Shown piece after piece: positions 57,058-64,000 of a stretch of DNA of 64,000 nt. The translations under genes were made by a program, and so were the position numbers. The notes beneath the pieces were generated by a model. The model ran no database searches. It saw nothing but the letters and a program-made list of their open reading frames with translations, and was not told the origin of the DNA. How positions within the stretch are numbered: the stretch's first letter is position 1; each line of letters opens with the position of its first letter. Origin of the DNA: Microbulbifer variabilis (GTDB lineage Bacteria > Pseudomonadota > Gammaproteobacteria > Pseudomonadales > Cellvibrionaceae); the NCBI RefSeq assembly GCF_023716485.1, contig NZ_CP092418.1, forward strand, positions 3,938,501 to 4,002,500, read 5' to 3'.

Positions 57058-59343
57058 ATGGGCGCAGTGGGCGACACGGAAGGTCGCAAAATCGATCAGG
57101 CTACGCCAGGGAGATGGATATCCCTACTCTCACCTGTGCTTCCGACTATTTTCACCATTATCTTAATGGTGCATATGCCGGATATTTCAGCCGGTAAGGA
57201 ATTCTCCTTTGGCGTTACCTGGGTTGAAGCACTGGGAATTGACTTGCGTTTTTATATCGATGGCCTGAGTTTCCTTTTTGCCCTGTTAATTAGTGGCATT
57301 GGAATTTTTGTTACCATCTATGCTGCCGCTTATATGCGCGGCGACATTGATTTGCGCCGATTTTACTTTTACCTCTACCTTTTTATGGTGGGGATGCTGG
57401 GTTTGGTTCTGGCGGGAGACTTAATTACCCTATTTGTTTTTTGGGAAATAACAACCATTTCCAGCTATCTACTAATCAGCTATAACAACACCAGCGCCAT
57501 TGCACGTCGCTCTGCTTTACAAGCCTTGCTGGTCACCACACTAGGTGGGTTGTGCCTACTCGTTGGGTTACTACTACTCGCCTCTCTGGCAGAGAGTTTC
57601 GATTTAGTCCAGGTATTGGCTACCGGTGAAACTGTACGAGCAAGCCCTCTTTATTTACCGATCTTAATACTGATATTAATAGGCGCCTTTTGTAAGTCTG
57701 CACAGCTACCCTTTCATTTCTGGCTGCCCAATGCTATGGCCGCCCCTACTCCAGTAAGTGCCTATCTTCACTCAGCCACCATGGTAAAAGCTGGTATTTA
57801 CTTGCTCGCGCGTATGCATCCAGTGTTAGCACATACCGAGTATTGGGAATGGATTTTGACTTGTACGGGTGCCGCTACGGCAGCGGTTGCGGCCTTGGCG
57901 GCGCTGCGACAAACCGATCTGAAGTTGGCCCTGGCGTATACCACCCTGATTGCGCTAGGTACCCTGACCATGTTCCTGGGCTCAGATGCCTCGGCTGCTG
58001 TGGCCGCTGCCATTACCTTTCTTATCGTGCACTCTTTTTACAAAGCGGCACTGTTTATGGTGGTGGGCATTATCGACAAACAGGCCGGCACACGCAATCT
58101 CAACAAACTGGGCGGACTCGGCCACTCAATGCATATTACTGTGATTGCGGCTTCAGCGGCGGCTCTCTCCATGGCCGGGTTCCCACCTTTTTTAGGCTTT
58201 ATCGGTAAAGAGCTTAAATATGAAGGCGCTTTAGCAGTGGCCTCAGAACCGGCGCTGGTTGCTACAGTGGCGGTTTTTGTCAATGCCGTCACGGTAACCG
58301 TAGCGGGTATGGTGGCGATCAAACCGTTCTGGAAAAAAAAGCCGCGACATATATCCAATGTTCAAGAAGCACCACTGGGCATGTGGATTAGCCCGTTAAT
58401 TTTAAGTGGCTTGGGCCTTACTTTCGGTATGGCACCAGATCTTGTTGGTGGCGGCTTGGTAGAACCGGCACTGAGCGCAATTCTGGGAATCCCAGAGACC
58501 ATCAAACTTAAGTTATGGCACGGCATTAATATTCCCCTGCTGATGAGTATTCTCACTTTTGTTTTAGGAGTCACCATGTATCTAGGCTTACGGCGCATGC
58601 GTGCTTGGTTGGCCTGGGATTTCAAACATGCGCCCACCAATGCCGATCAGTTGTGGGATAAATCTCTGGATTTACTCAAAGCCTTTGCCGCACTACAAAC
58701 CCGTATACTACAAAACGGTATTATGCGGCGTTACCTAACAGTAATTTTTGTCACTGTATCCCTGGCCCTCGCTTATGCCCTGATACGCAGTGGACAATTT
58801 CCTATGGAATACGCTTGGCCACGCCTCAACCTAAAGGAATGGGCCGCCCTGCTATTGACCGTGGGAGGGGCCTATATGGCGGGCTCGGCGCGCAAGCCAC
58901 TTATTGCCATCTGTGCCCTGGGAGCCCTAGGAGTGGGAATTGCCCTGATCTACTTATTTCTTGGCGCACCGGATGTCGCGATTACCCAACTACTAGTAGA
59001 AACCCTTTACCTGGTATTGGTTGCGGCAATCCTGCCGCGCCTACCGGTATTTAATCCCGGTCGCAAGGTATTGTTCCGCCCACGAGATGCCACCCTCGGC
59101 GCGGTTTTAGGTCTACTGGTCACCTTCAGCTTACTTGCGGTACTACAGACACCTCTGGAGAGCCCAACCACCGAGTTTTTTGAAAAAGCATCGGTTCCGG
59201 AAGCCCATGGCCGCAATATCGTCAACGTCATTTTGGTGGACTTTCGAGCACTGGACACATTTGGAGAAATTATTGTGGTCTTCACTGCGGCTGTGGCTGC
59301 AGTCACCCTACTCGGTCATCAATTGCGGCGAGGTAAGCAATGA
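57058..59343 (+). CDS. mrpA: Mrp Na+/H+ antiporter subunit A
   Basis: About 761 residues (ATG 57058, or TTG 57055). Large NuoL-like proton-channel subunit of the Mrp antiporter in the inner membrane. Features: [40 protein letters not shown] (the NuoL-type Lys-x-x-x-x-Pro helix), [16 protein letters not shown], and a C-terminal MbhD/MbhE-like part with [15 protein letters not shown]. The first membrane helix usual in MrpA looks shortened or absent: the protein starts with a polar [20 protein letters not shown]. First gene of the operon; it overlaps mrpB by four bases. Confidence 0.92.
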   Translation: MGAVGDTEGRKIDQATPGRWISLLSPVLPTIFTIILMVHMPDISAGKEFSFGVTWVEALGIDLRFYIDGLSFLFALLISGIGIFVTIYAAAYMRGDIDLRRFYFYLYLFMVGMLGLVLAGDLITLFVFWEITTISSYLLISYNNTSAIARRSALQALLVTTLGGLCLLVGLLLLASLAESFDLVQVLATGETVRASPLYLPILILILIGAFCKSAQLPFHFWLPNAMAAPTPVSAYLHSATMVKAGIYLLARMHPVLAHTEYWEWILTCTGAATAAVAALAALRQTDLKLALAYTTLIALGTLTMFLGSDASAAVAAAITFLIVHSFYKAALFMVVGIIDKQAGTRNLNKLGGLGHSMHITVIAASAAALSMAGFPPFLGFIGKELKYEGALAVASEPALVATVAVFVNAVTVTVAGMVAIKPFWKKKPRHISNVQEAPLGMWISPLILSGLGLTFGMAPDLVGGGLVEPALSAILGIPETIKLKLWHGINIPLLMSILTFVLGVTMYLGLRRMRAWLAWDFKHAPTNADQLWDKSLDLLKAFAALQTRILQNGIMRRYLTVIFVTVSLALAYALIRSGQFPMEYAWPRLNLKEWAALLLTVGGAYMAGSARKPLIAICALGALGVGIALIYLFLGAPDVAITQLLVETLYLVLVAAILPRLPVFNPGRKVLFRPRDATLGAVLGLLVTFSLLAVLQTPLESPTTEFFEKASVPEAHGRNIVNVILVDFRALDTFGEIIVVFTAAVAAVTLLGHQLRRGKQ

Positions 59344-59759
59344 ATTCACTGATACTTCAAACCGCAACCCGAGTACTGGTAGCTCTGATTCTATTGTTCT
59401 CTATCTATATGTTACTGCGTGGGCACAACTATCCAGGAGGAGGATTTATTGCTGGCTTGATCGCCGCCTCCGCATTTGCCTTATTTGCCATCGCTTGGGG
59501 TATGGAGTCCGCACAGAGTGCCCTAAAGATTCCCCCTAGCACTTTGGCTGCGAGCGGTGTACTCATCGCCGCAGTTTCCGGAATGCTGGGCCTTTTTTCT
59601 GGTGAAGCGCCATTCTCAGGACAGTGGCTGCAGATTACCGGTGGTAAAAATACTGGCGGAATCACTATTAGCAATGTACTGATTTTTGATATCGGGGTTT
59701 ATTTCGCAGTGCTCGGCGCTGTGTTGACCCTGATTTTTGCCCTGGAGGAGTCCAACTAA
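59340..59759 (+). CDS. mrpB: Mrp Na+/H+ antiporter subunit B
   Basis: 139 residues, about four helices. Family pattern: [40 protein letters not shown] and the final [24 protein letters not shown] overlap with mrpA; one base separates it from mrpC. Part of the hetero-oligomeric antiporter. Confidence 0.93.
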   Translation: MNSLILQTATRVLVALILLFSIYMLLRGHNYPGGGFIAGLIAASAFALFAIAWGMESAQSALKIPPSTLAASGVLIAAVSGMLGLFSGEAPFSGQWLQITGGKNTGGITISNVLIFDIGVYFAVLGAVLTLIFALEESN

Positions 59760-59760
59760 G

Positions 59761-60135
59761 ATGGAAGGTCCACTCGCTCTCGTTGTTGGCATTCTGATCG
59801 CTACCGGTGTCTACCTGATGTTGGCCAGAAATTTACTACATTATCTTTTTGGGCTGATACTCATTAGTAATGCCGCCAACTTGGCAATATTTGTCGCAGG
59901 GCGCGTCACTCGCGCCGCCCCTCCCTTAATTCCAAAAGGCATGGAAGTTGCTCCTGGGCCAATTTCCAACCCCTTGCCTCAGGCATTAATCCTTACCGCC
60001 ATTGTGATTGGCTTTGGCCTACTGGCCTTTGCTCTGGCCCTGATTGCTCAGGCCTATAAAGTACTCGGCACCCTGGATGTGGATTCGATGCGTATTGCCG
60101 AGCCGGTTTTGCCCAAGAGGGATAAATCCCCTTGA
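59761..60135 (+). CDS. mrpC: Mrp Na+/H+ antiporter subunit C
   Basis: 124 residues from ATG 59761 (GGAGG nine bases upstream, in the mrpB end). NuoK-like: GVYLMLARNLLHYLFGLILI, SNAANLAIFVAGR, and DPLPQALILTAIVIGFGLLA-type region (here NPLPQALILTAIVIGFG). Its end overlaps the TTG start of mrpD. Confidence 0.95.
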   Translation: MEGPLALVVGILIATGVYLMLARNLLHYLFGLILISNAANLAIFVAGRVTRAAPPLIPKGMEVAPGPISNPLPQALILTAIVIGFGLLAFALALIAQAYKVLGTLDVDSMRIAEPVLPKRDKSP

Positions 60136-61652
60136 GCTGGTTACTGGCCCTACCCTTTTTAGTACCAATCCTTACCGCACTCGCCACTTTTCCGGCGCGA
60201 GGACGAAAGCGCCTGTGTGGTGCTATTTCTGTCTTTGGCTGCACACTTCTACTCGGTGTGACCTTTATCATTCTGTACTTGGTGGAAACAGGCGGCACCC
60301 GTGCGGCACAGATGGGAGATTGGGCTGCGCCATTCGGTATCACCTTAGTCGCAGATCGGCTGAGCGCCATTATGCTACTAATTAGCGGTATCGTTGGACT
60401 CTGTGTATCGGTCTTTTCCCTTTCCGATATCAGGAAATACCGGGTTAAACTGGGCTTTCATAGTTTCTTCCAATTATTACTGGCCGGAGTTTGCGGTAGT
60501 TTTATTACTGGAGATTTATTTAATCTGTATGTCTGGTTTGAGGTAATGCTAATTGCCTCTTTCGCATTGCTGGTGCTTGGTGGAGATCGTATTCAACTGG
60601 ATGGCGGAATTAAATATGTAGCACTTAACCTAGTTTCCACATTGCTAATGCTGACCTCTATCGGTATGACCTATGGGCTGACAGGCACTTTGAACATGGC
60701 CCAGCTGCATGTCTCTTTAGCCACTGTGGATAACCCCACTGCTGTTTCTGCTCTGGCGGTGTTATTTATCTGTGCCTTTGGTATTAAGGCTGCCATTTTT
60801 CCATTATTTTTTTGGCTGCCCGCCTCTTATCATGCACCACCTGTCACAGTGACCGCAGTTTTTGCCGGCCTGCTTACAAAGGTAGGGGTTTACGCTTTAA
60901 TCCGTACCTTCACTCTGATTTTTCCCAGTGAGCTGGAGTTCCCCCACACTATTTTGCTGGGTACTGCATTATTGACCATGCTCACCGGCGTATTGGGCGC
61001 AGCTGCACATTATGAATTTCGTAAAATTCTCGCATTCCATATCATCAGCCAGATTGGCTTCTTGGTACTAGGCTTGGCGCTCGATACACCACTGGCATTG
61101 GCCGGAGCGATCTTTTATACCATTCATAATATCGTCGCCAAAACCAATTTATTTCTTATCAGTGGTACAGCCAAACGCCTGACAGGCAGTTACGAATTAA
61201 GCCAGATTGGAGGCCTCTATCGGGCCAGTCCACTGCTTTCTGTTTTTTTCTTTATAGCCGCCTTCAGCCTGGCCGGTTTTCCACCGTTGTCAGGTTTCTG
61301 GGCCAAACTATTGCTATTGAAGGCAAGCCTAGATCTGGACGCTTACTGGGTTGTGGCCGTAGCCTTAATTACCGGGGCCCTGACCCTGTTTTCCATGAGC
61401 AAAATTTGGGCGGAAGCTTTTTTAAAGGATCACCCGAAGGACTATTGTCAGAGTTTAAAGAATATTCCCCAGCAGGAGCGCTACCAGCGCCTGCTGCCGG
61501 TGGCATTACTGGCCCTGATCACTCTAGTGCTCGGGCTGGCACCGGGCCCTTTTATCGAGTACTCACTGGCCGCGGCAGGGGAATTGTTGAATCCAAGTGA
61601 TTACATTGAGGCGGTACTGGAAATGGAAACCCAATACGCGGGGAACCACTAA
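60132..61652 (+). CDS. mrpD: Mrp Na+/H+ antiporter subunit D
   Basis: 506 residues, NuoM/N-like with about 14 helices: NLYVWFEVMLIASFALLVLG, FGIKAAIFPLFFWLPASYHA (channel Lys helix), FRKILAFHIISQIGFLVLGL, FSLAGFPPLSGFWAKLLLL. The start is TTG overlapping the mrpC stop (TTGA). Proton-conducting subunit of the antiporter. Confidence 0.95.
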   Translation: MSWLLALPFLVPILTALATFPARGRKRLCGAISVFGCTLLLGVTFIILYLVETGGTRAAQMGDWAAPFGITLVADRLSAIMLLISGIVGLCVSVFSLSDIRKYRVKLGFHSFFQLLLAGVCGSFITGDLFNLYVWFEVMLIASFALLVLGGDRIQLDGGIKYVALNLVSTLLMLTSIGMTYGLTGTLNMAQLHVSLATVDNPTAVSALAVLFICAFGIKAAIFPLFFWLPASYHAPPVTVTAVFAGLLTKVGVYALIRTFTLIFPSELEFPHTILLGTALLTMLTGVLGAAAHYEFRKILAFHIISQIGFLVLGLALDTPLALAGAIFYTIHNIVAKTNLFLISGTAKRLTGSYELSQIGGLYRASPLLSVFFFIAAFSLAGFPPLSGFWAKLLLLKASLDLDAYWVVAVALITGALTLFSMSKIWAEAFLKDHPKDYCQSLKNIPQQERYQRLLPVALLALITLVLGLAPGPFIEYSLAAAGELLNPSDYIEAVLEMETQYAGNH

Positions 61653-61654
61653 TT

Positions 61655-62128
61655 ATGCGCGTATTTTTACTCAATTTAATATTGGCCATTAGCTGGTCGG
61701 CCCTTACCGGTAATGCGACACTGACAAACTTTTGTTTTGGTTATTTTGTCGGTTATCTGGCATTGCGAGTTTCGCCCAAGATCCCTGAGGGAACCAAGTA
61801 TTTCCAGCGTCTACCTCGTCTAATCCGCCTAGGCAGTTTTTTCCTACAAGAACTTGTACTTTCAAGTTTACGTGCAGTCTTGGAGGTGTTCTCACCAAAA
61901 TTACAAAGCCGTCCACAGGTAGTGCGGCTACCTCTAGAAATAACCGATCAAACCCAGATTTTTATACTGGCGAATTTAATATCACTCACACCGGGAACGG
62001 TAGTTCTGGAAATCACTCCGGATAACTCTGAATTTTTAGTACACACTATGTTCGTTGATGACCCAGATATTTTTCGTGAGGAAATTCATCTGGGATTTGA
62101 GAAACGCGTGCGGGAGGCGTTTTCCTGA
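61655..62128 (+). CDS. mrpE: Mrp Na+/H+ antiporter subunit E
   Basis: 157 residues: two N-terminal helices (LLNLILAISWSALTGNATLT, FVGYLALRV), a basic middle, and the conserved SLTPGTVVLEITPDNSEFLV cytoplasmic domain. Starts 2 bp after mrpD and overlaps mrpF by one base. Confidence 0.93.
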   Translation: MRVFLLNLILAISWSALTGNATLTNFCFGYFVGYLALRVSPKIPEGTKYFQRLPRLIRLGSFFLQELVLSSLRAVLEVFSPKLQSRPQVVRLPLEITDQTQIFILANLISLTPGTVVLEITPDNSEFLVHTMFVDDPDIFREEIHLGFEKRVREAFS

Positions 62129-62463
62129 TGCACAGTACTATCGTTGATATCAACGCGCCGCTAATCGTAGCGGCCATTAATGTCTCATCACTCATTTTAT
62201 TACTGGCTCTGGCCATGTGTTTTATGCGAATTTTTCTTGGTCCAACACTGGCAGACCGGGTTGTAGCCCTCGATGTGCTGAATATTCTTGCAGTGGCCTA
62301 TTGCGCTCTGTTAGCGATTGCCTCGGGAGAGCCAGCCTATCTGAGTGCGGCCATTGCCCTGGCACTGGTAGCCTTCCTGGTGAGTGTCGCCTTCGCCCGC
62401 TTTATCGAGAAAAGCGGAAAAAAGACCGTATTACAAGAGGGAGGTGGCAGTGGTATTCGATGA
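62128..62463 (+). CDS. mrpF: Mrp Na+/H+ antiporter subunit F
   Basis: 111 residues, three helices: SSLILLLALAMCFMRIFLGP, LADRVVALDVLNILAVAYCA (conserved Asp), and LSAAIALALVAFLVSVAFAR. Overlaps mrpG at its 3' end. Confidence 0.93.
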   Translation: MHSTIVDINAPLIVAAINVSSLILLLALAMCFMRIFLGPTLADRVVALDVLNILAVAYCALLAIASGEPAYLSAAIALALVAFLVSVAFARFIEKSGKKTVLQEGGGSGIR

Positions 62464-62794
62464 GGTTTTTATTGCTACCCTTTTGCTAGTAGGCAGCCTA
62501 TTCGGTTTTAGTGCGGCTTTGGGTTTGTTACGGATGCCGGATTTCTACACTCGCATGAGCACTTCGGGCAAAGCCGCCACCCTGTGCTGCGGATTGTTAC
62601 TGGGGGGCGTTGCCGCAATGTTCCACGATACCCAGGTAACCGCACGCGCAGTGGCGGCGCTGCTATTTTTGCTCTTCACTGTGCCCATCGGGGTGCATAT
62701 GATTGCGCGAGCAGCCTATCGGGTAGGCACCCCTATGTGGCGAGGCAGGACCGCCAGTCCCCGCTTCAAAAACCCGAAGAGGGACTTAAAGTAG
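62450..62794 (+). CDS. mrpG: Mrp Na+/H+ antiporter subunit G
   Basis: About 114 residues. I chose GTG 62450 because GGGAGG precedes it by six bases; GTG 62444 is the alternative, and an earlier in-frame start at 62384 would lie deep in mrpF. Family pattern: LLLVGSLFGFSAALGLLRMP, FYTRMSTSGKAATLCCGLLL and TARAVAALLFLLFTVPIGVH. Last gene of the mrp operon; converges with purK 20 bp away. Confidence 0.93.
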   Translation: MVFDEVFIATLLLVGSLFGFSAALGLLRMPDFYTRMSTSGKAATLCCGLLLGGVAAMFHDTQVTARAVAALLFLLFTVPIGVHMIARAAYRVGTPMWRGRTASPRFKNPKRDLK

Positions 62795-62814
62795 ATCCTG
62801 CCCAGGTGAGTTAG

Positions 62815-63924
62815 TTACTGCTGATAGAGATCGGCAATCATCGCCTCACAGCGCTGAGCCAGCTCTTCTGAACTGTCATCCACCAGGATCACATGGCCCA
62901 TCTTACGCCCGGGACGGAGCGTCTTGCCATAGAGCCAAACTCCCTCATTCTTGCCTGTTGGCGCTCGATCCACACCAAGCATATTGACCATGGCAGCGGG
63001 TCGCGGGCAATCGGTGTCACCCAGTGGCATATCCAATATCGCTCGCAAATGATTGGCAAATTGGCTGGTGCCCGCACCCACTAAAGTCCAGTGACCACTG
63101 TTGTGGACCCGTGGCGCAATTTCATTCACTAGCAAACCTTCACTGGTGACAAAGCACTCCACTGAAAGTACGCCCACATAGTCCCAGTCATCCATCAACT
63201 TTTGCAAATAGGCACGGGCACTGGCCAATAATTGCTCATCCTGATAAGGCGCCTTGGAGAGTAACAGCGTACCTTGGCGATGCAGGTTCTCAGTCAGAGG
63301 GTAAGTCTTTACTTCCCCTGAAGCAGAGCGGGCACCGATCAGGGAAACCTCACAGGAAAAATCTACCGAGGCTTCCACCACGCAGGGCAAATCTTTGGCC
63401 TCTTCTATGGCTTCCTGTAGCTCTGTCGCATCTTTCACCCGCCACTGGTTCTTACCGTCATAGCCATTTTCACAGCTCTTGATAAACGCTGGATAACCGA
63501 GCTTATCCAAGGCATTCAGTAATTCATCACGCCCCTGCGCCGGCATAAAAGACGCAACCGGAAGACCACTCTCAGTAAGAGCCCGCTTCTCCCTTAAACG
63601 GTGTTGGGCTTTCTCAAAAACATGGGGATCTGGGTAAACGGGACAGAAGCGTTGCAACGCTCTCAACAGCGCTACATCCACCTGCTCACGCTCGGCGGTA
63701 ATCACCTCAGGGCAACCAAGTGCCTGAAATAAATCCTCGTCACTGCCCGCCTCATCCAGCCTGACTATTGTGCCGAGACCTTCAACGCAACCCGCGTCCT
63801 CGTCCTTCTCCGCCAGGAAACTAAATGTTATACCGAGGGGCTTACCCTCTTGTGCCATCATCTGCGCCAGCTGCCCGCAGCCGACAATAGCGATATGTCT
63901 GGTTACTTCACTCACTGACTTCAC
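62815..63924 (-). CDS. purK: 5-(carboxyamino)imidazole ribonucleotide synthase PurK
   Basis: 369 residues, ATP-grasp enzyme that makes N5-CAIR from AIR, ATP and bicarbonate in purine biosynthesis. HIAIVGCGQLAQMMA (the PurK N-terminus), PVYPDPHVFEKAQHRLREK, GYPAFIKSCENGYDGKNQWR, EASVDFSCEVSLI, VECFVTSEGLLVNEIAPRVH and GAGTSQFANHLRAI are characteristic. The start is GTG 63924, overlapping the purE stop by four bases (GTGA), the typical coupling. Confidence 0.95.
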   Translation of the reverse strand: MKSVSEVTRHIAIVGCGQLAQMMAQEGKPLGITFSFLAEKDEDAGCVEGLGTIVRLDEAGSDEDLFQALGCPEVITAEREQVDVALLRALQRFCPVYPDPHVFEKAQHRLREKRALTESGLPVASFMPAQGRDELLNALDKLGYPAFIKSCENGYDGKNQWRVKDATELQEAIEEAKDLPCVVEASVDFSCEVSLIGARSASGEVKTYPLTENLHRQGTLLLSKAPYQDEQLLASARAYLQKLMDDWDYVGVLSVECFVTSEGLLVNEIAPRVHNSGHWTLVGAGTSQFANHLRAILDMPLGDTDCPRPAAMVNMLGVDRAPTGKNEGVWLYGKTLRPGRKMGHVILVDDSSEELAQRCEAMIADLYQQ

Positions 63925-64000
63925 TCCACCGTTAGCGGAACCTGGTCAGTTTGACGCTCGCGCCAAGCGATCAGTCGCTCCTGTAGTTCAGCATCGCCCA
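63921..64000 (-). CDS. purE: 5-(carboxyamino)imidazole ribonucleotide mutase PurE, C-terminal end only
   Basis: The last 25 residues are visible: GDAELQERLIAWRERQTDQV followed by PLTVE and TGA at 63921-63923. This matches the PurE C-terminal helix (LQERL-AWR), and purE-purK pairing is common. The rest lies beyond the right edge. Confidence 0.85.
   Translation of the reverse strand, partial: GDAELQERLIAWRERQTDQVPLTVE

Overview
The window looks like chromosome of a marine gammaproteobacterium. The evidence is the block grpE-dnaK-dnaJ, recN, fur, bamE, rnfH/ratA, smpB and ssrA, a one-piece tmRNA whose tag reads ANDDNYGAQLAA, a Pseudomonas-like Fur, two Na+-coupled NSS transporters and a complete seven-gene Mrp Na+/H+ antiporter. 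Cellvibrionales (for example a Microbulbifer-like organism) is my best guess; the genus is inference only.

Layout. 1-15.2 kb is GC-rich core genome: the N-terminal part of a RimB-RimK fusion (cut by the left edge), dapB, an exported Spy-like small protein, the heat-shock operon grpE-dnaK-dnaJ with visible sigma-32-type promoters, recN with a LexA-like box, an acyltransferase, fur, bamE, rnfH-ratA, and smpB flanked by two related NSS transporters, ending in ssrA and its terminator.

15.2-28 kb is an AT-rich, decayed accessory region starting exactly at the 3' end of ssrA, a classical integration site. It holds a yeast-Fcy1-like cytosine deaminase, a broken unknown gene, a P4-type integrase fragment, a broken AbiC-like phage-defence gene, a degenerate IS3-type element and a degenerate IS5-type element whose right end abuts an intact GC-rich gene for a large secreted subtilase plus a tiny Gly/Ser-repeat lipoprotein. 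Then come a 35-bp palindrome resembling two IS6-type ends, more decayed genes and a csrA paralogue.

28-47 kb mixes envelope and metabolic genes: a serine beta-lactamase-fold hydrolase and an esterase-like alpha/beta hydrolase divergent from a CadC-like membrane regulator with a beta-propeller; a large cadherin/NHL-propeller lipoprotein; LysR + aldehyde dehydrogenase + Old Yellow Enzyme; a split mini-DsbD (thioredoxin + CcdA-like); a DUF4166 protein and a giant DUF2339 membrane protein.

47-57 kb: a membrane protein made of two repeats, a two-gene orphan module of unknown function (48.1-50.3 kb, the best candidate for something undescribed), OmpW, then a quinone/electrophile cluster (DoxX, glutathionyl-hydroquinone reductase, LysR, pirin) that mirrors E. 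coli yqjFG-yhaJK, and a QEGLA-type zinc metallopeptidase homologue.

57-64 kb: mrpABCDEFG, overlapping head-to-tail as one operon, converging with purE-purK (purE cut by the right edge). No rRNA, tRNA or CRISPR array was seen.
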